Below are positions 1 through 8,147 of a stretch of DNA of 64,000 bases, one piece after another. A program made the translations under genes and the position numbers. Origin of the DNA: Clostridiales bacterium (lineage in GTDB: Bacteria > Bacillota > Clostridia > Oscillospirales > Oscillospiraceae). Each line of letters starts with the position of its first letter. Position 1 is the first letter of the stretch. Where the stretch lies: NCBI GenBank assembly GCA_004553495.1, contig SFLE01000001.1, positions 1-64,000 on the forward strand, in the 5' to 3' direction. The notes below the pieces were generated by a model. The model was not told the DNA's origin, made no database searches, and saw nothing but the letters and a program-made list of their open reading frames with translations.

Positions 1-32
1 ATCTCGTTTCTTTCGTCTTTCTTTATCTGCAT
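1..32 (-). CDS. 5' end of a probable IS200/IS605-type transposase (partial)
   Basis: Only the first ten codons (MQIKKDERNE) are inside the window; the gene runs off the left edge. The ATG at 30-32 follows an excellent AGGAGG ribosome binding site. The protein itself is too short to identify. The assignment is inferred from the upstream DNA, which has the layout known for IS200: a terminator-like hairpin and then a long hairpin that buries the ribosome binding site of the transposase. It could equally be another tightly repressed gene. Confidence 0.4.
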   Translation of the reverse strand, partial: MQIKKDERNE

Positions 33-165
33 AAAACCTCCTATTGCTCTGGTAATGCGGTCGCCAAACCTTTACCAGTATACCGCAATAGGAGGTTTTA
101 CTCATGCTAAAGCTATTTTCCTTCCCCCAGTAGAACCGGGGGTTTATTTCCACGCCTTAAGGCAC
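1..165 (-). mobile_element. Probable left end of an IS200/IS605-like element
   Basis: Reading the minus strand from about 165 there is a short palindrome (GCCTTAAGGC), a GC-rich hairpin of CCCCC/GGGGG type at about 126-142, then a perfect 16-base inverted repeat at 33-48 and 86-101 that encloses the AGGAGG of the reading frame beginning at 32. IS200 elements are known to carry a terminator and a ribosome-binding-site-sequestering stem in this order. The outer boundary is a guess; the tRNA-Thr terminator begins just beyond it. No target duplication is expected for this family. Confidence 0.4.
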
Positions 166-169
166 CAAT

Positions 170-206
170 AAAAAAACCACTGCTTAACTAAGCAGTGGTT
201 TTTTCC
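170..206 (-). terminator. Terminator of tRNA-Thr
   Basis: AAACCACTGCTT and AAGCAGTGGTTT pair around a short loop, followed on the minus strand by a run of T. It lies directly after the CCA end of the tRNA. Confidence 0.85.
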
Positions 207-208
207 TT

Positions 209-283
209 TGGAGCTGGTGGTGAGAATCGAACTCACAACCTTCTCATTACGAGTGAGATGCTCTGCCATTGAGCCACACCAGC
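209..283 (-). tRNA. tRNA-Thr (anticodon CGT)
   Basis: A complete 75-base cloverleaf with encoded CCA: acceptor GCTGGTG/CACCAGC, D stem GCTC/GAGC, anticodon stem TCTCA/TGAGA with loop CTCGTAA giving anticodon CGT, and T arm GTGAG-TTCGATT-CTCAC. It reads ACG threonine codons. It has its own promoter and terminator and sits alone. Confidence 0.95.
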
Positions 284-297
284 AAAGGACATTACGC

Positions 298-326
298 ATT
301 TTAGCACATGGCAGCAATAAAGTCAA
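298..326 (-). promoter_or_regulatory. Promoter of tRNA-Thr
   Basis: On the minus strand TTGACT (321-326) and TAAAAT (298-303) are separated by 17 bases and lie about 15 bases upstream of the tRNA. This is a near-consensus vegetative promoter. Confidence 0.75.
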
Positions 327-612
327 ATAAAAAAGCAATTACAACGAGTATATGTAAAATGCAGCCTGAGAGCTGTTCGTATGAAGTTTGCTGCTCAAAA
401 TCAAGTGTTTTCAACGCCTTTTTGTTGAGACATTTTTGTGGCAATTTGTTTACATAATTATTTCAACAAATTATTATGCAAATAGTTATCAACATTTCCA
501 ACACACTTTCCAACACGAAAAATTTGTTGAAATACAACGAAATTTGTCGTTTTACCACATAATTCAAAATCCGCAAGTCGAATTTTGTTGCAAATCAGAA
601 ACAATATATCGT
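327..612. other. AT-rich intergenic region with inverted repeat and CCAACA boxes
   Basis: No convincing gene is present. The stretch is far more AT-rich than its neighbours. A perfect 13-base inverted repeat (ATTTCAACAAATT at 462-474, its complement at 521-533) brackets TTATCAACA (486-494, one mismatch from a DnaA box) and two copies of TTTCCAACAC (495-504, 507-516). It lies downstream of radC and upstream of tRNA-Thr, both on the minus strand. The role is unknown. Confidence 0.5.
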
Positions 613-1284
613 TTACATAACACCAGCTTTGTTAAGAGATTGAAACTCTTTGCCGCTGACTATGATATGGTCAAGAAGTTTTATGTCGAGCAGCGCAAGC
701 GCCTTCTTGACGAGCTGGGTGCTGTACTCATCCTCTTTGGACGGAATGGCAGGCGCGCCCGGATGGTTGTGGGCTATTATCACGCTGACGGCATTGCATT
801 TAAGCGCTGCCTCTACGAGCATTCGCACGCTGATCTCGGTGGCGTTTACTATGCCGCGGCTTATCTGCTTGCACGCGATTATGCTGTTCGTGGAGCTCAA
901 AAGCAGCGCATAGGACACCTCGTTTGTCTCATACATGAACTTGGAGACAAAGTAGCGCCCCGCAGCGTCGCTTGAGCTTATCACATTGTCGGGAATGCTT
1001 TTCGTTTGCAGATACCGCTTTCCTATCTCCGGCACGAGCTTTATCAGGGTCGCGGCATTCTCCCCTATTCCGTCTACCGCGCAAAGCTGCTCGTAGCTTG
1101 CCTCGAACACCGCCCAATATGAGCCGAAATGCTTTAGCAGCCTGTGGGCAAGCTCATTGGTGTCCTTTCGCGGCAGGGCATAAAACAGCAGCATTTCCAA
1201 TGCATTATGGTCATTGAAGCCGTCCAGTCCCGCTTCGGCAAAGCGGCTTTTCATCCGCTCTCTGTGTCCGTCGTGCACGCCCAT
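613..1284 (-). CDS. radC: RadC/MPN (JAB) domain protein
   Basis: 223 residues, the usual RadC length. An N-terminal helix-hairpin-helix (VDGIGENAATLIK, residues 70-82) precedes a JAMM-type metal-binding motif with H172, H174 and D185 (HNHPG at 172-176). The family was once linked to DNA repair, but its real function is unsettled; the JAMM site suggests a metal-dependent hydrolase. It is the last gene of the uvrB operon, 10 bases after tsaD, and its GGAGGTG ribosome binding site lies inside the last codons of tsaD. Confidence 0.9.
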   Translation of the reverse strand: MGVHDGHRERMKSRFAEAGLDGFNDHNALEMLLFYALPRKDTNELAHRLLKHFGSYWAVFEASYEQLCAVDGIGENAATLIKLVPEIGKRYLQTKSIPDNVISSSDAAGRYFVSKFMYETNEVSYALLLSSTNSIIACKQISRGIVNATEISVRMLVEAALKCNAVSVIIAHNHPGAPAIPSKEDEYSTQLVKKALALLDIKLLDHIIVSGKEFQSLNKAGVM

Positions 1285-1294
1285 TTTGACTTAC

Positions 1295-2296
1295 TCACAC
1301 CTCCATATTTGCGTAAGCATTCAGATCCCATCCTGCAGTATTGCCGGCAAGATACTCATAGTAGCCCTGACAGCCGATCATTGCCGCATTATCGCCGCAA
1401 AGCTTCAGCGGCGGTACGAAGAGCTCACATCCGGCTTTTTCGGCTGCCGCCTTGAAATCCGCGCGTATGCGCGAGTTTGCGGCAACGCCTCCGGCTATGG
1501 CGATCTTCTTGTAGCCGAACTCGGATGCCGCCATCATGGTGCGCGGTACAAGCGCATCGCTGACAGCCGCCGTGAAGGATGCCGCGAGCGACGCTCTGTC
1601 AAGCTCCTCGCCCTTCTGCTCGGCATTGTGCACGATGTTTATTACTGCGGTCTTGAGACCGGAGAAGCTCATTTCATAGGGCTGCCCCTCTATATGCGTG
1701 CGCGGCAGGTGGTATTTCTTGTCGTCGCCGCCCTGCGAGAGAAGATCAATGGGCTTTCCGCCGGGATAAGGCAGACCAAGAACGCGCGCCGTTTTGTCAA
1801 AGCACTCGCCCGCGGCATCGTCGCGCGTTGCGCCTATGACCTTGAGGTCGGTGTAATCTCTTACATCTATTATCAGTGTGTTGCCGCCGGATATGGCAAG
1901 GCACAGAAACGGCGGCTCAAGCTCGGGATAGGCTATGTAATTTGCCGCGACATGACCTCTTATGTGGTGCACCGGTATGAGCGGCACATCAAGGCTCATT
2001 GCCACTGCCTTTGCGAAGTTCAGCCCGACGAGCACCGTTCCGATAAGTCCCGGAGCGTATGTAACGGCGACAGCGTCAATATCGCTTTTTTCTACGCCTG
2101 CCGCCTGCACCGCACGCTCGGCAAGGAGGGATATGACCTCGACATGGCTGCGCGAGGCTATCTCCGGCACTACTCCGCCGTATATGGCATGGAGGTCCGC
2201 CTGAGAAAATATCTTGTCGGTCAGGACATTCCGTCCGTTTTCGACTACGGCAACGGCGGTCTCATCGCACGACGATTCAAATGCAAGAATTTTCAT
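1295..2296 (-). CDS. tsaD: tRNA N6-threonylcarbamoyladenosine transferase TsaD
   Basis: 333 residues, full length for TsaD. It transfers the threonylcarbamoyl group from TC-AMP to A37 of ANN-decoding tRNAs, working with TsaB and TsaE. Visible hallmarks are the N-terminal ILAFESSCDET, the metal-binding HIRGH (H111, H115), and ISGGNT and GGVAANS further on (ASKHA fold). Only 2 bases separate it from rimI, a common pairing; tsaB, which often joins them, is not in this window. Confidence 0.96.
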   Translation of the reverse strand: MKILAFESSCDETAVAVVENGRNVLTDKIFSQADLHAIYGGVVPEIASRSHVEVISLLAERAVQAAGVEKSDIDAVAVTYAPGLIGTVLVGLNFAKAVAMSLDVPLIPVHHIRGHVAANYIAYPELEPPFLCLAISGGNTLIIDVRDYTDLKVIGATRDDAAGECFDKTARVLGLPYPGGKPIDLLSQGGDDKKYHLPRTHIEGQPYEMSFSGLKTAVINIVHNAEQKGEELDRASLAASFTAAVSDALVPRTMMAASEFGYKKIAIAGGVAANSRIRADFKAAAEKAGCELFVPPLKLCGDNAAMIGCQGYYEYLAGNTAGWDLNAYANMEV

Positions 2297-2298
2297 TT

Positions 2299-2751
2299 TT
2301 ATTCCTCACTTAGAAACAGAGTCATCAAAACGGCGTTTTCGGTCGGCTGGCTGTAATAGTTTCTGCGCAGCCCCACCTCTATATAGCCGTGCTTTTTATA
2401 AAGGTTCTGTGCGGGCATATTGCTCTGCCTTACCTCAAGCGTCAGAAAGCTGAGCTTTTTCTCCTGTGCGCGGGTCATGAGGTCATTAAGGAGCATATCA
2501 GCTATCCCCTGCCGCCGGTGCTCCGGAGATACGGCAATGTTCGATATATACCCCTCGTCGAGCACATACATAAGTCCGATATAGCCTATTGCTCTGCCGT
2601 GTTCATCCTCGGCTGCAAGGAAAATGTGCATATCGTCCGGAAGCTGAGAAACAAGCTGCTCGCGGGTCCACGGCATGGAAAAGCACATTTTCTCAAGCTC
2701 GAGTATATCATCAATGTGCCCCAGCTGAGTGTCAACGATCTTTACCATCAT
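2299..2751 (-). CDS. rimI: Ribosomal-protein-S18-alanine N-acetyltransferase-like GNAT
   Basis: 150 residues with a single GNAT fold. The acetyl-CoA-binding motif A is visible as SPEHRRQGIADMLL near residue 76, and a typical NLYKKHGY motif follows. RimI acetylates the N-terminus of S18 in E. coli; in Firmicutes the substrate is less certain. The start overlaps the upstream fusion gene by ATGA, so translation is probably coupled, and tsaD follows immediately. Two adjacent Met codons make the exact start ambiguous by one residue. Confidence 0.88.
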   Translation of the reverse strand: MMVKIVDTQLGHIDDILELEKMCFSMPWTREQLVSQLPDDMHIFLAAEDEHGRAIGYIGLMYVLDEGYISNIAVSPEHRRQGIADMLLNDLMTRAQEKKLSFLTLEVRQSNMPAQNLYKKHGYIEVGLRRNYYSQPTENAVLMTLFLSEE

Positions 2752-3530
2752 AGCATTTCCTCGCGCAGCTCGTCTATAACGGCGAGCACCTCATCCTCTA
2801 TCCGCAGGATGCACTTTTTCCAGCCTATAGGCAGTGCAGGCGGGAATATATCGTCCTCGGCAAGACACATTATTCGCTCCTCAAGATCCTGATACTCATC
2901 GCAGAGCGTCTGTGCCTGCTTCGCCGTCATGCACAGGGTGACATCGCAGCTTTCAATAAGCTGCCGCGTTACCTGAGCCTGTGCGCGCGCGGCAAGCGGA
3001 ATGTCAAGCGCCTCGCAGCACTTTATTACGCGCGGGTTTATCTCGTTTCCTGCGTGCAAGCCCGCTGAGGTGCATTTCACCTCGGGGCAGTACTCCCCTT
3101 TCGACGAGTTGAAAACGCCCTCCGCCGCAAGCGACAGGCTATTATCATCACACATGAAAAGAATGCTGCCTACATTTATTCCGCCAAATCCGCACAGCTC
3201 GGACTGCCGCTCGTCCCAGCGCTCCAGGCTGCGGTCGCCGGCTTTGTTCTCAATGTGGTGCGTAAGCTCATGGTGCAGCGTGCTTTTGAGCCTGCGTCGA
3301 AAGGTCTCGTCATCCATGTCTCCGTAGAGCTCGACGAACGAGCCGTAATAGAGCTCGATATATCTGCCCATAGAGTCGTGAAAGTACATTCCGAGCGTAT
3401 AGCGGCCGTCGGGATCGCGTTTTGTGTCCTCAAGGAAGCTTACGCCGCCGTTTAACGATTTAAATATCTCCTGCGGGAGATCGTCGACGAGATCGTCGAG
3501 CACATCCCCTGCCTGTTCATATGTCAGCAT
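2748..3530 (-). CDS. Metallopeptidase fused to degenerate low-molecular-weight phosphatase-like domain
   Basis: 260 residues in two parts. Residues 1-115 resemble the small bacterial zincin family with HExxH (H87, E88, H91). Residues 120-260 resemble low-molecular-weight protein tyrosine phosphatases/arsenate reductases: GSILFMCDDNSLSLAAEGVF aligns with the P-loop, with C127 kept but S133 in place of the arginine of CX5R. The phosphatase half is therefore probably inactive or a binding module. The ATG shares one base with the polA stop (TGATG) and the end overlaps rimI by ATGA, so it is co-translated with repair and tRNA-modification genes. The substrate is unknown. Confidence 0.75.
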   Translation of the reverse strand: MLTYEQAGDVLDDLVDDLPQEIFKSLNGGVSFLEDTKRDPDGRYTLGMYFHDSMGRYIELYYGSFVELYGDMDDETFRRRLKSTLHHELTHHIENKAGDRSLERWDERQSELCGFGGINVGSILFMCDDNSLSLAAEGVFNSSKGEYCPEVKCTSAGLHAGNEINPRVIKCCEALDIPLAARAQAQVTRQLIESCDVTLCMTAKQAQTLCDEYQDLEERIMCLAEDDIFPPALPIGWKKCILRIEDEVLAVIDELREEML

Positions 3531-6079
3531 CAGTGCGCCTCCGCCCAGCTGTGTCCTGTTTTTGCGTCAACCGTGAGCGGTATGCTGAGCTGTGCCGCAC
3601 CGCTCATCTCCTCGCGCAAAATTCTCTTTACCTCTTCCGCCTCATTTTCGGGGCATTCGCAGACGAGCTCATCGTGCACCTGCAAAATGAGCCGCGACTG
3701 CAAGCCTTCAGCCTTGAGACGGTTATATACATTTACCATTGCGATCTTGATTATATCCGCAGCCGTGCCCTGGATCGGCATATTCAGCGCTACCCGCTCT
3801 CCGAACGAGCGCATATTGAAATTCGAGGACTTCAGCTCCGGCAGCTCACGGCGGCGGTTGTACAGGGTCTTCACATATCCGTCCGTCTTTGCCTGCTCGA
3901 CTATGCGCTTCATATACTCGCGCACACCGTCGTACTTTGCAAGATATGCATCCATATATGCCTTCGCCTCATTCGGGGAAACGCCTATATCCTGCGCGAG
4001 CGACCACGACGATATGCCGTATACGATGCCGAAGTTTACCGCCTTTGCGCGGCTGCGCTGAAGCGGCGTTACCTCACCTAATGGCGTATTGAATACCTGC
4101 GACGCGGTAACGGCGTGAATATCCTCACCGGATCGGAACGCTGCGCGCATATGCTCATCGCCCGATATGTGGGCAAGCAGGCGCAGTTCGATCTGACTGT
4201 AGTCGGCATCGACGAGCACATTGCCCTTGGACGCAATAAACATCTCGCGGATATGGCTGCCGAGCTCTTTGCGTATCGGAATGTTTTGCAGATTGGGATC
4301 GGTGCTCGATAGCCTTCCGGTAGCGGTGACGGTCATCTGGAAGTTCGTTCTTATCCTGCCGTCGGAGTCTATTAGCTTTAAAAGTCCGTCGGCATAGGTG
4401 GATTTGAGCTTTGTGAGCATTCTGTAGTCGAGTATCATCTCGATTATTGGGTGCTTTCCGCGCAGCTTTTCAAGCACATCGGCGTTTGTGCTCCAGCCGG
4501 TCTTTGTCTTTTTGCCGGCGGGAAGCATCAGCCGATCGAACAGCACCTCGCCGAGCTGCTTCGGAGAATTAATGTTAAACTCCCCTCCCGCGAGCTCGCA
4601 TATCTGTTGTCTGAGCTGCTCTATACTGCCGGTGAGACTCTCGCCGAAGCTCATCAGCGCAGCTTTGTCTATCATAAAGCCCGCCTGCTGCATGTCCGCA
4701 AGCACGCGGCACAGCGGCATCTCGACATTATAGAAAAGCTCAGTCATGTCAAGCTCTTCGAGCTTTTTCTCGGTTGCCGCTTTAAGCGCGTATATTGCCT
4801 CGGAGCCGGTGAGCTCCTCGCCGCAGTAGCGCATGGTCATGCGCGCAGGCGAATAGTCGCTTGCGTTGGCATCGAGCAGATAGCAGGCTATGGAGGTATC
4901 GTAAGCAAAGCCGTCAAGCGGCAGCTTTTCTCCGGCAAGCTGCATCATAAGATCCTTCACGCCGTGGGCGATCTTTTTGGTCTCGTCGGAAAAAACGAGC
5001 TTGAGGAGCTTTGAATAATTGTCCCCGAGCGCACTCCAATGCACCGGATAAACGGCTTTCCCGTCGCACAGTTCAAGGCTGTCGAAATCGTCTTTTACCT
5101 CAACGGCAACAAGCTCCGCCGAGGAGATAGCGGCGCAAATGCTCTCAAACGAGGCGTTCTCTACTACCGGAAGGCGCTCAACGCTGCTTACTTTTTCCGA
5201 TGCCGCATCCTCGGTAACGCCCCATTTTTCGATAAATTTATTGAAGCCGAGCCGCTTGAGTACACTGTACAGCTCCGGCTTATAATCATTATTCCACAAA
5301 GCATCCTCGGGCTTAAACTCTATGGGCGCGGATGTGCAGATAGTCGCAAGCTCATAAGACATACGCGCGCTGTCCTCGCCCTCGCGCAGCTTTTTGCGGA
5401 CGCCCTCCTTTACCTCGATCATATCGAGCTGCTCGTATATTTTGGATACTTCCATATATTTCTGCACAAGTGCCATCGCGGTTTTTTCGCCTACTCCGGG
5501 TACGCCGGGGATATTGTCGGAGGGGTCGCCCATCAGGGCTTTCAGGTCAACTATGTGCTTCGGCGCAAAGCCGTACTCCTCGGTGAATACCTCGGGGGTA
5601 TATTCCGTAGTGGTCGTCTGACCCATGCGGCTTTTTACATGGCAGATGTGAGTTTTATCGCTTATGAGCTGGAAGCTGTCCTTATCACCGGTCACGATGC
5701 GGCAATCCCAGCCCGCCTGCTCGCAGATCCTCGCAGCGGTGCCGAGAAGGTCGTCGGCCTCGTAGCCCTCAAGCTCAAGGCGGAGTATGCCCATCGCGTC
5801 GAGCACCTGCTTAAGCAGCGGCATCTGCACCGCGAGCTCCTCCGGCATTTCCTTTCGCTGCGCCTTGTAGCCATCATATTTGAGATGCCGGAAGGTCGGC
5901 GCTTTAAGGTCAAAAGTGACCGCAACGCTGTCGGGCTTTTGCTCGTCTATGAGCTTTCTGAGTATGGCCAGGAAGCCGTAGACTCCGTTTGTAGGCGTTC
6001 CGTCGGGCGCATTGAGCTGGCGGATGCCGTAAAATGCGCGGTTCACTATGCTGTTTCCGTCGAGTATCAATAATTTCAT
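3530..6079 (-). CDS. polA: DNA polymerase I
   Basis: 849 residues. An N-terminal 5' nuclease domain (residues 1 to about 290; [16 protein letters not shown] start) is followed by a 3'-5' exonuclease-like domain that lacks the DxE metal-binding residues ([14 protein letters not shown] where active enzymes have FDTETTG-like sequence), and a family A polymerase with motif [14 protein letters not shown], motif [15 protein letters not shown] and motif C QVHDELV. It fills gaps in excision repair and removes Okazaki primers. Proofreading is predicted to be absent, as in many Firmicutes. The start overlaps the uvrB stop by ATGA, which fits joint use in nucleotide excision repair. Confidence 0.97.
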   Translation of the reverse strand: MKLLILDGNSIVNRAFYGIRQLNAPDGTPTNGVYGFLAILRKLIDEQKPDSVAVTFDLKAPTFRHLKYDGYKAQRKEMPEELAVQMPLLKQVLDAMGILRLELEGYEADDLLGTAARICEQAGWDCRIVTGDKDSFQLISDKTHICHVKSRMGQTTTTEYTPEVFTEEYGFAPKHIVDLKALMGDPSDNIPGVPGVGEKTAMALVQKYMEVSKIYEQLDMIEVKEGVRKKLREGEDSARMSYELATICTSAPIEFKPEDALWNNDYKPELYSVLKRLGFNKFIEKWGVTEDAASEKVSSVERLPVVENASFESICAAISSAELVAVEVKDDFDSLELCDGKAVYPVHWSALGDNYSKLLKLVFSDETKKIAHGVKDLMMQLAGEKLPLDGFAYDTSIACYLLDANASDYSPARMTMRYCGEELTGSEAIYALKAATEKKLEELDMTELFYNVEMPLCRVLADMQQAGFMIDKAALMSFGESLTGSIEQLRQQICELAGGEFNINSPKQLGEVLFDRLMLPAGKKTKTGWSTNADVLEKLRGKHPIIEMILDYRMLTKLKSTYADGLLKLIDSDGRIRTNFQMTVTATGRLSSTDPNLQNIPIRKELGSHIREMFIASKGNVLVDADYSQIELRLLAHISGDEHMRAAFRSGEDIHAVTASQVFNTPLGEVTPLQRSRAKAVNFGIVYGISSWSLAQDIGVSPNEAKAYMDAYLAKYDGVREYMKRIVEQAKTDGYVKTLYNRRRELPELKSSNFNMRSFGERVALNMPIQGTAADIIKIAMVNVYNRLKAEGLQSRLILQVHDELVCECPENEAEEVKRILREEMSGAAQLSIPLTVDAKTGHSWAEAH

Positions 6080-8049
6080 TTCTTTTCCTCACCGCGCAGG
6101 CGCACTATCTCGTCTCTAAGCTGAGCTGCAAGCTCAAACTCAAGCATCTTTGCGGCAGCTTTCATTTCCTTTTCAAGCTTATCAATGAGCTCCTTGCGCT
6201 CGGAGCGGGTGAGCTTCACTCCGTCGGCGCGGCGCAGAGTCTTTTCGCTCTCGCTCGAGATCTCGATAAGCTCTCTCACGCTCTTGACTATGGTTTTGGG
6301 CACGATGCCGTGCTCCTCGTTATACGCCGCCTGCTTTGCACGGCGGCGCTCGGTCTCGTCTATGGCAAGGCGCATTGAGCGCGTTACCGTGTCGGCATAC
6401 ATTATGACAAGCCCTTCCGCATTTCGTGCGGCTCTGCCTATTGTCTGGATAAGGCTCGTTTCGCTGCGCAGAAAACCCTCCTTATCGGCATCAAGGATGG
6501 CAACAAGGCTGACCTCCGGAAGGTCGAGACCCTCGCGCAGGAGGTTTATGCCGACAAGCACATCGAAATCACCGAGGCGCAGGCTGCGGATTATCTCCAT
6601 GCGCTCTATCGCGCCTACATCGTGGTGCATATAACGGCATTTTATGCCCGCGGCGCCGAGATACTCCGTAAGATCCTCCGCCATTTTCTTTGTCAGCGTT
6701 GTTACAAGCGTGCGCTGGTGCTTTTCGATGCGGGTGTTTATCTCGCTTATAAGATCGTCTATCTGCCCCTGCACGGGACGCACTGAGATCTCGGGATCGA
6801 GAAGTCCGGTCGGGCGGATTATCTGCTCGGCTATCTGCCCCGCGCGCTCGCGCTCATAATCGCCCGGAGTTGCAGAGACATACACCGCCTGATTTATTCG
6901 CTCCTGGAACTCCTCGAATTTCAGCGGGCGATTGTCGTAAGCAGACGGCAACCGGAAGCCATACTCAACGAGCGACTCCTTTCGCGCATGGTCGCCGCGG
7001 TACATTGCTCTGACCTGCGGCAGCGTTACATGGCTCTCATCCACGAAAAGCAGGAAGTCCTTCGGGAAATAGTCAAGCAGCGTCATCGGAGCGGAGCCGG
7101 CAGGTCTGTTCGATATGATGCGGGAATAGTTCTCGATACCGGAGCAATACCCCAGCTCCTGCATCATTTCAATGTCATAATTCGTGCGCTGGGATATGCG
7201 CTGAGCTTCGAGCAGCTTGCCGTTATCCTCAAAGTACTTTACTCTTTCCTCGCATTCCCTGCGTATATCGTCTATAGCGCGCGCCATTTTATCCCTGCCG
7301 ACGACATAGTGGCTTGCCGGATATATGGCGGCGTGGTTCAGATACCGCAGCGGCGTGCCGGTAACTACATTTACCTCGCTTATGCGGTCGATCTCATCGC
7401 CGAAGAATTCCACTCTTATCGCCTTATCGGTGGCATATGCGGGGAATATCTCGACCGTGTCGCCGCGGACGCGGAACATATTTCGCTCAAAGGCAATGTC
7501 GTTGCGCTCATAGCGGATCTCTATAAGCTTGCGCAGGAGCTCGTCAATGTCCCGCGTCTGCCCCGGTCGGAGCGATATGACCATGTTTTTATAATCTATC
7601 GGGTCGCCCAAGCCGTAAATGCAGGAAACGGATGCAACGACTATCACATCGCGGCGCTCAAACAGGCTTGAGGTCGCGCTGTGACGCAGGCGCTCGATCT
7701 CGTCGTTTATTGAGCTGTCCTTTTCGATGAATGTATCGGTATGAGGTATATATGCCTCAGGCTGATAGTAATCGTAATACGAGACGAAATACTCGACCGC
7801 GTTCTCCGGAAAGAACTCGCGGAACTCCGAACAGAGCTGAGCCGCAAGGGTCTTATTATGCGCCAGGACAAGGGTCGGTCGGTTTATCTTCTCGATAACG
7901 CTTGCCATCGTGAATGTTTTGCCCGAACCGGTTACACCGAGGAGCACCTGCTCATCAAGTCCGTTTTCTATGCCGGAAACAAGCTGAGCTATAGCCTCGG
8001 GCTGATCACCCATGGGCGAATATGACGACACAAGCTTAAATTTATCCAC
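6076..8049 (-). CDS. uvrB: UvrABC system protein B
   Basis: 657 residues, full length. It is the damage-verifying helicase-like subunit of nucleotide excision repair. Walker [11 protein letters not shown] lies near residue 40, the Walker B region reads [12 protein letters not shown], and QTIGRAARN marks helicase motif VI. A C-terminal UVR domain for UvrC contact is present ([20 protein letters not shown]). The start is GTG, 8 bases after GGAGG. It is the promoter-proximal gene of the six-gene operon reaching radC. Confidence 0.97.
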   Translation of the reverse strand: MDKFKLVSSYSPMGDQPEAIAQLVSGIENGLDEQVLLGVTGSGKTFTMASVIEKINRPTLVLAHNKTLAAQLCSEFREFFPENAVEYFVSYYDYYQPEAYIPHTDTFIEKDSSINDEIERLRHSATSSLFERRDVIVVASVSCIYGLGDPIDYKNMVISLRPGQTRDIDELLRKLIEIRYERNDIAFERNMFRVRGDTVEIFPAYATDKAIRVEFFGDEIDRISEVNVVTGTPLRYLNHAAIYPASHYVVGRDKMARAIDDIRRECEERVKYFEDNGKLLEAQRISQRTNYDIEMMQELGYCSGIENYSRIISNRPAGSAPMTLLDYFPKDFLLFVDESHVTLPQVRAMYRGDHARKESLVEYGFRLPSAYDNRPLKFEEFQERINQAVYVSATPGDYERERAGQIAEQIIRPTGLLDPEISVRPVQGQIDDLISEINTRIEKHQRTLVTTLTKKMAEDLTEYLGAAGIKCRYMHHDVGAIERMEIIRSLRLGDFDVLVGINLLREGLDLPEVSLVAILDADKEGFLRSETSLIQTIGRAARNAEGLVIMYADTVTRSMRLAIDETERRRAKQAAYNEEHGIVPKTIVKSVRELIEISSESEKTLRRADGVKLTRSERKELIDKLEKEMKAAAKMLEFELAAQLRDEIVRLRGEEKK

Positions 8050-8079
8050 GGCCGCGACCTCCGCAATGTTTTACGGATT

Positions 8080-8108
8080 ATTATACCACGATAATAAAAA
8101 AATCACAA
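8080..8108 (-). promoter_or_regulatory. Promoter of the uvrB operon
   Basis: On the minus strand TTGTGA (8103-8108) and TATAAT (8080-8085) are 17 bases apart, about 30 bases before the uvrB start. The -35 element overlaps the terminator of the gene upstream. No SOS (LexA) box was recognised. Confidence 0.55.
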
Positions 8109-8131
8109 GGCAGATAGTCTGCCTTGTGATA
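8092..8131 (-). terminator. Terminator of the vWA/SLH gene
   Basis: ATCACAAGGCAG and CTGCCTTGTGAT pair around ATAGT; on the minus strand the hairpin is followed by seven T. It separates the large surface-protein gene from uvrB. Confidence 0.85.
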
Positions 8132-8147
8132 GGGTTTTGGTATAAAT

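Noticed and set aside
388..975. Open frame of 195 codons across the AT-rich spacer and into radC
   Set aside because: Composition changes sharply halfway, the second half is antisense to the JAMM domain of RadC, and there is no ribosome binding site.
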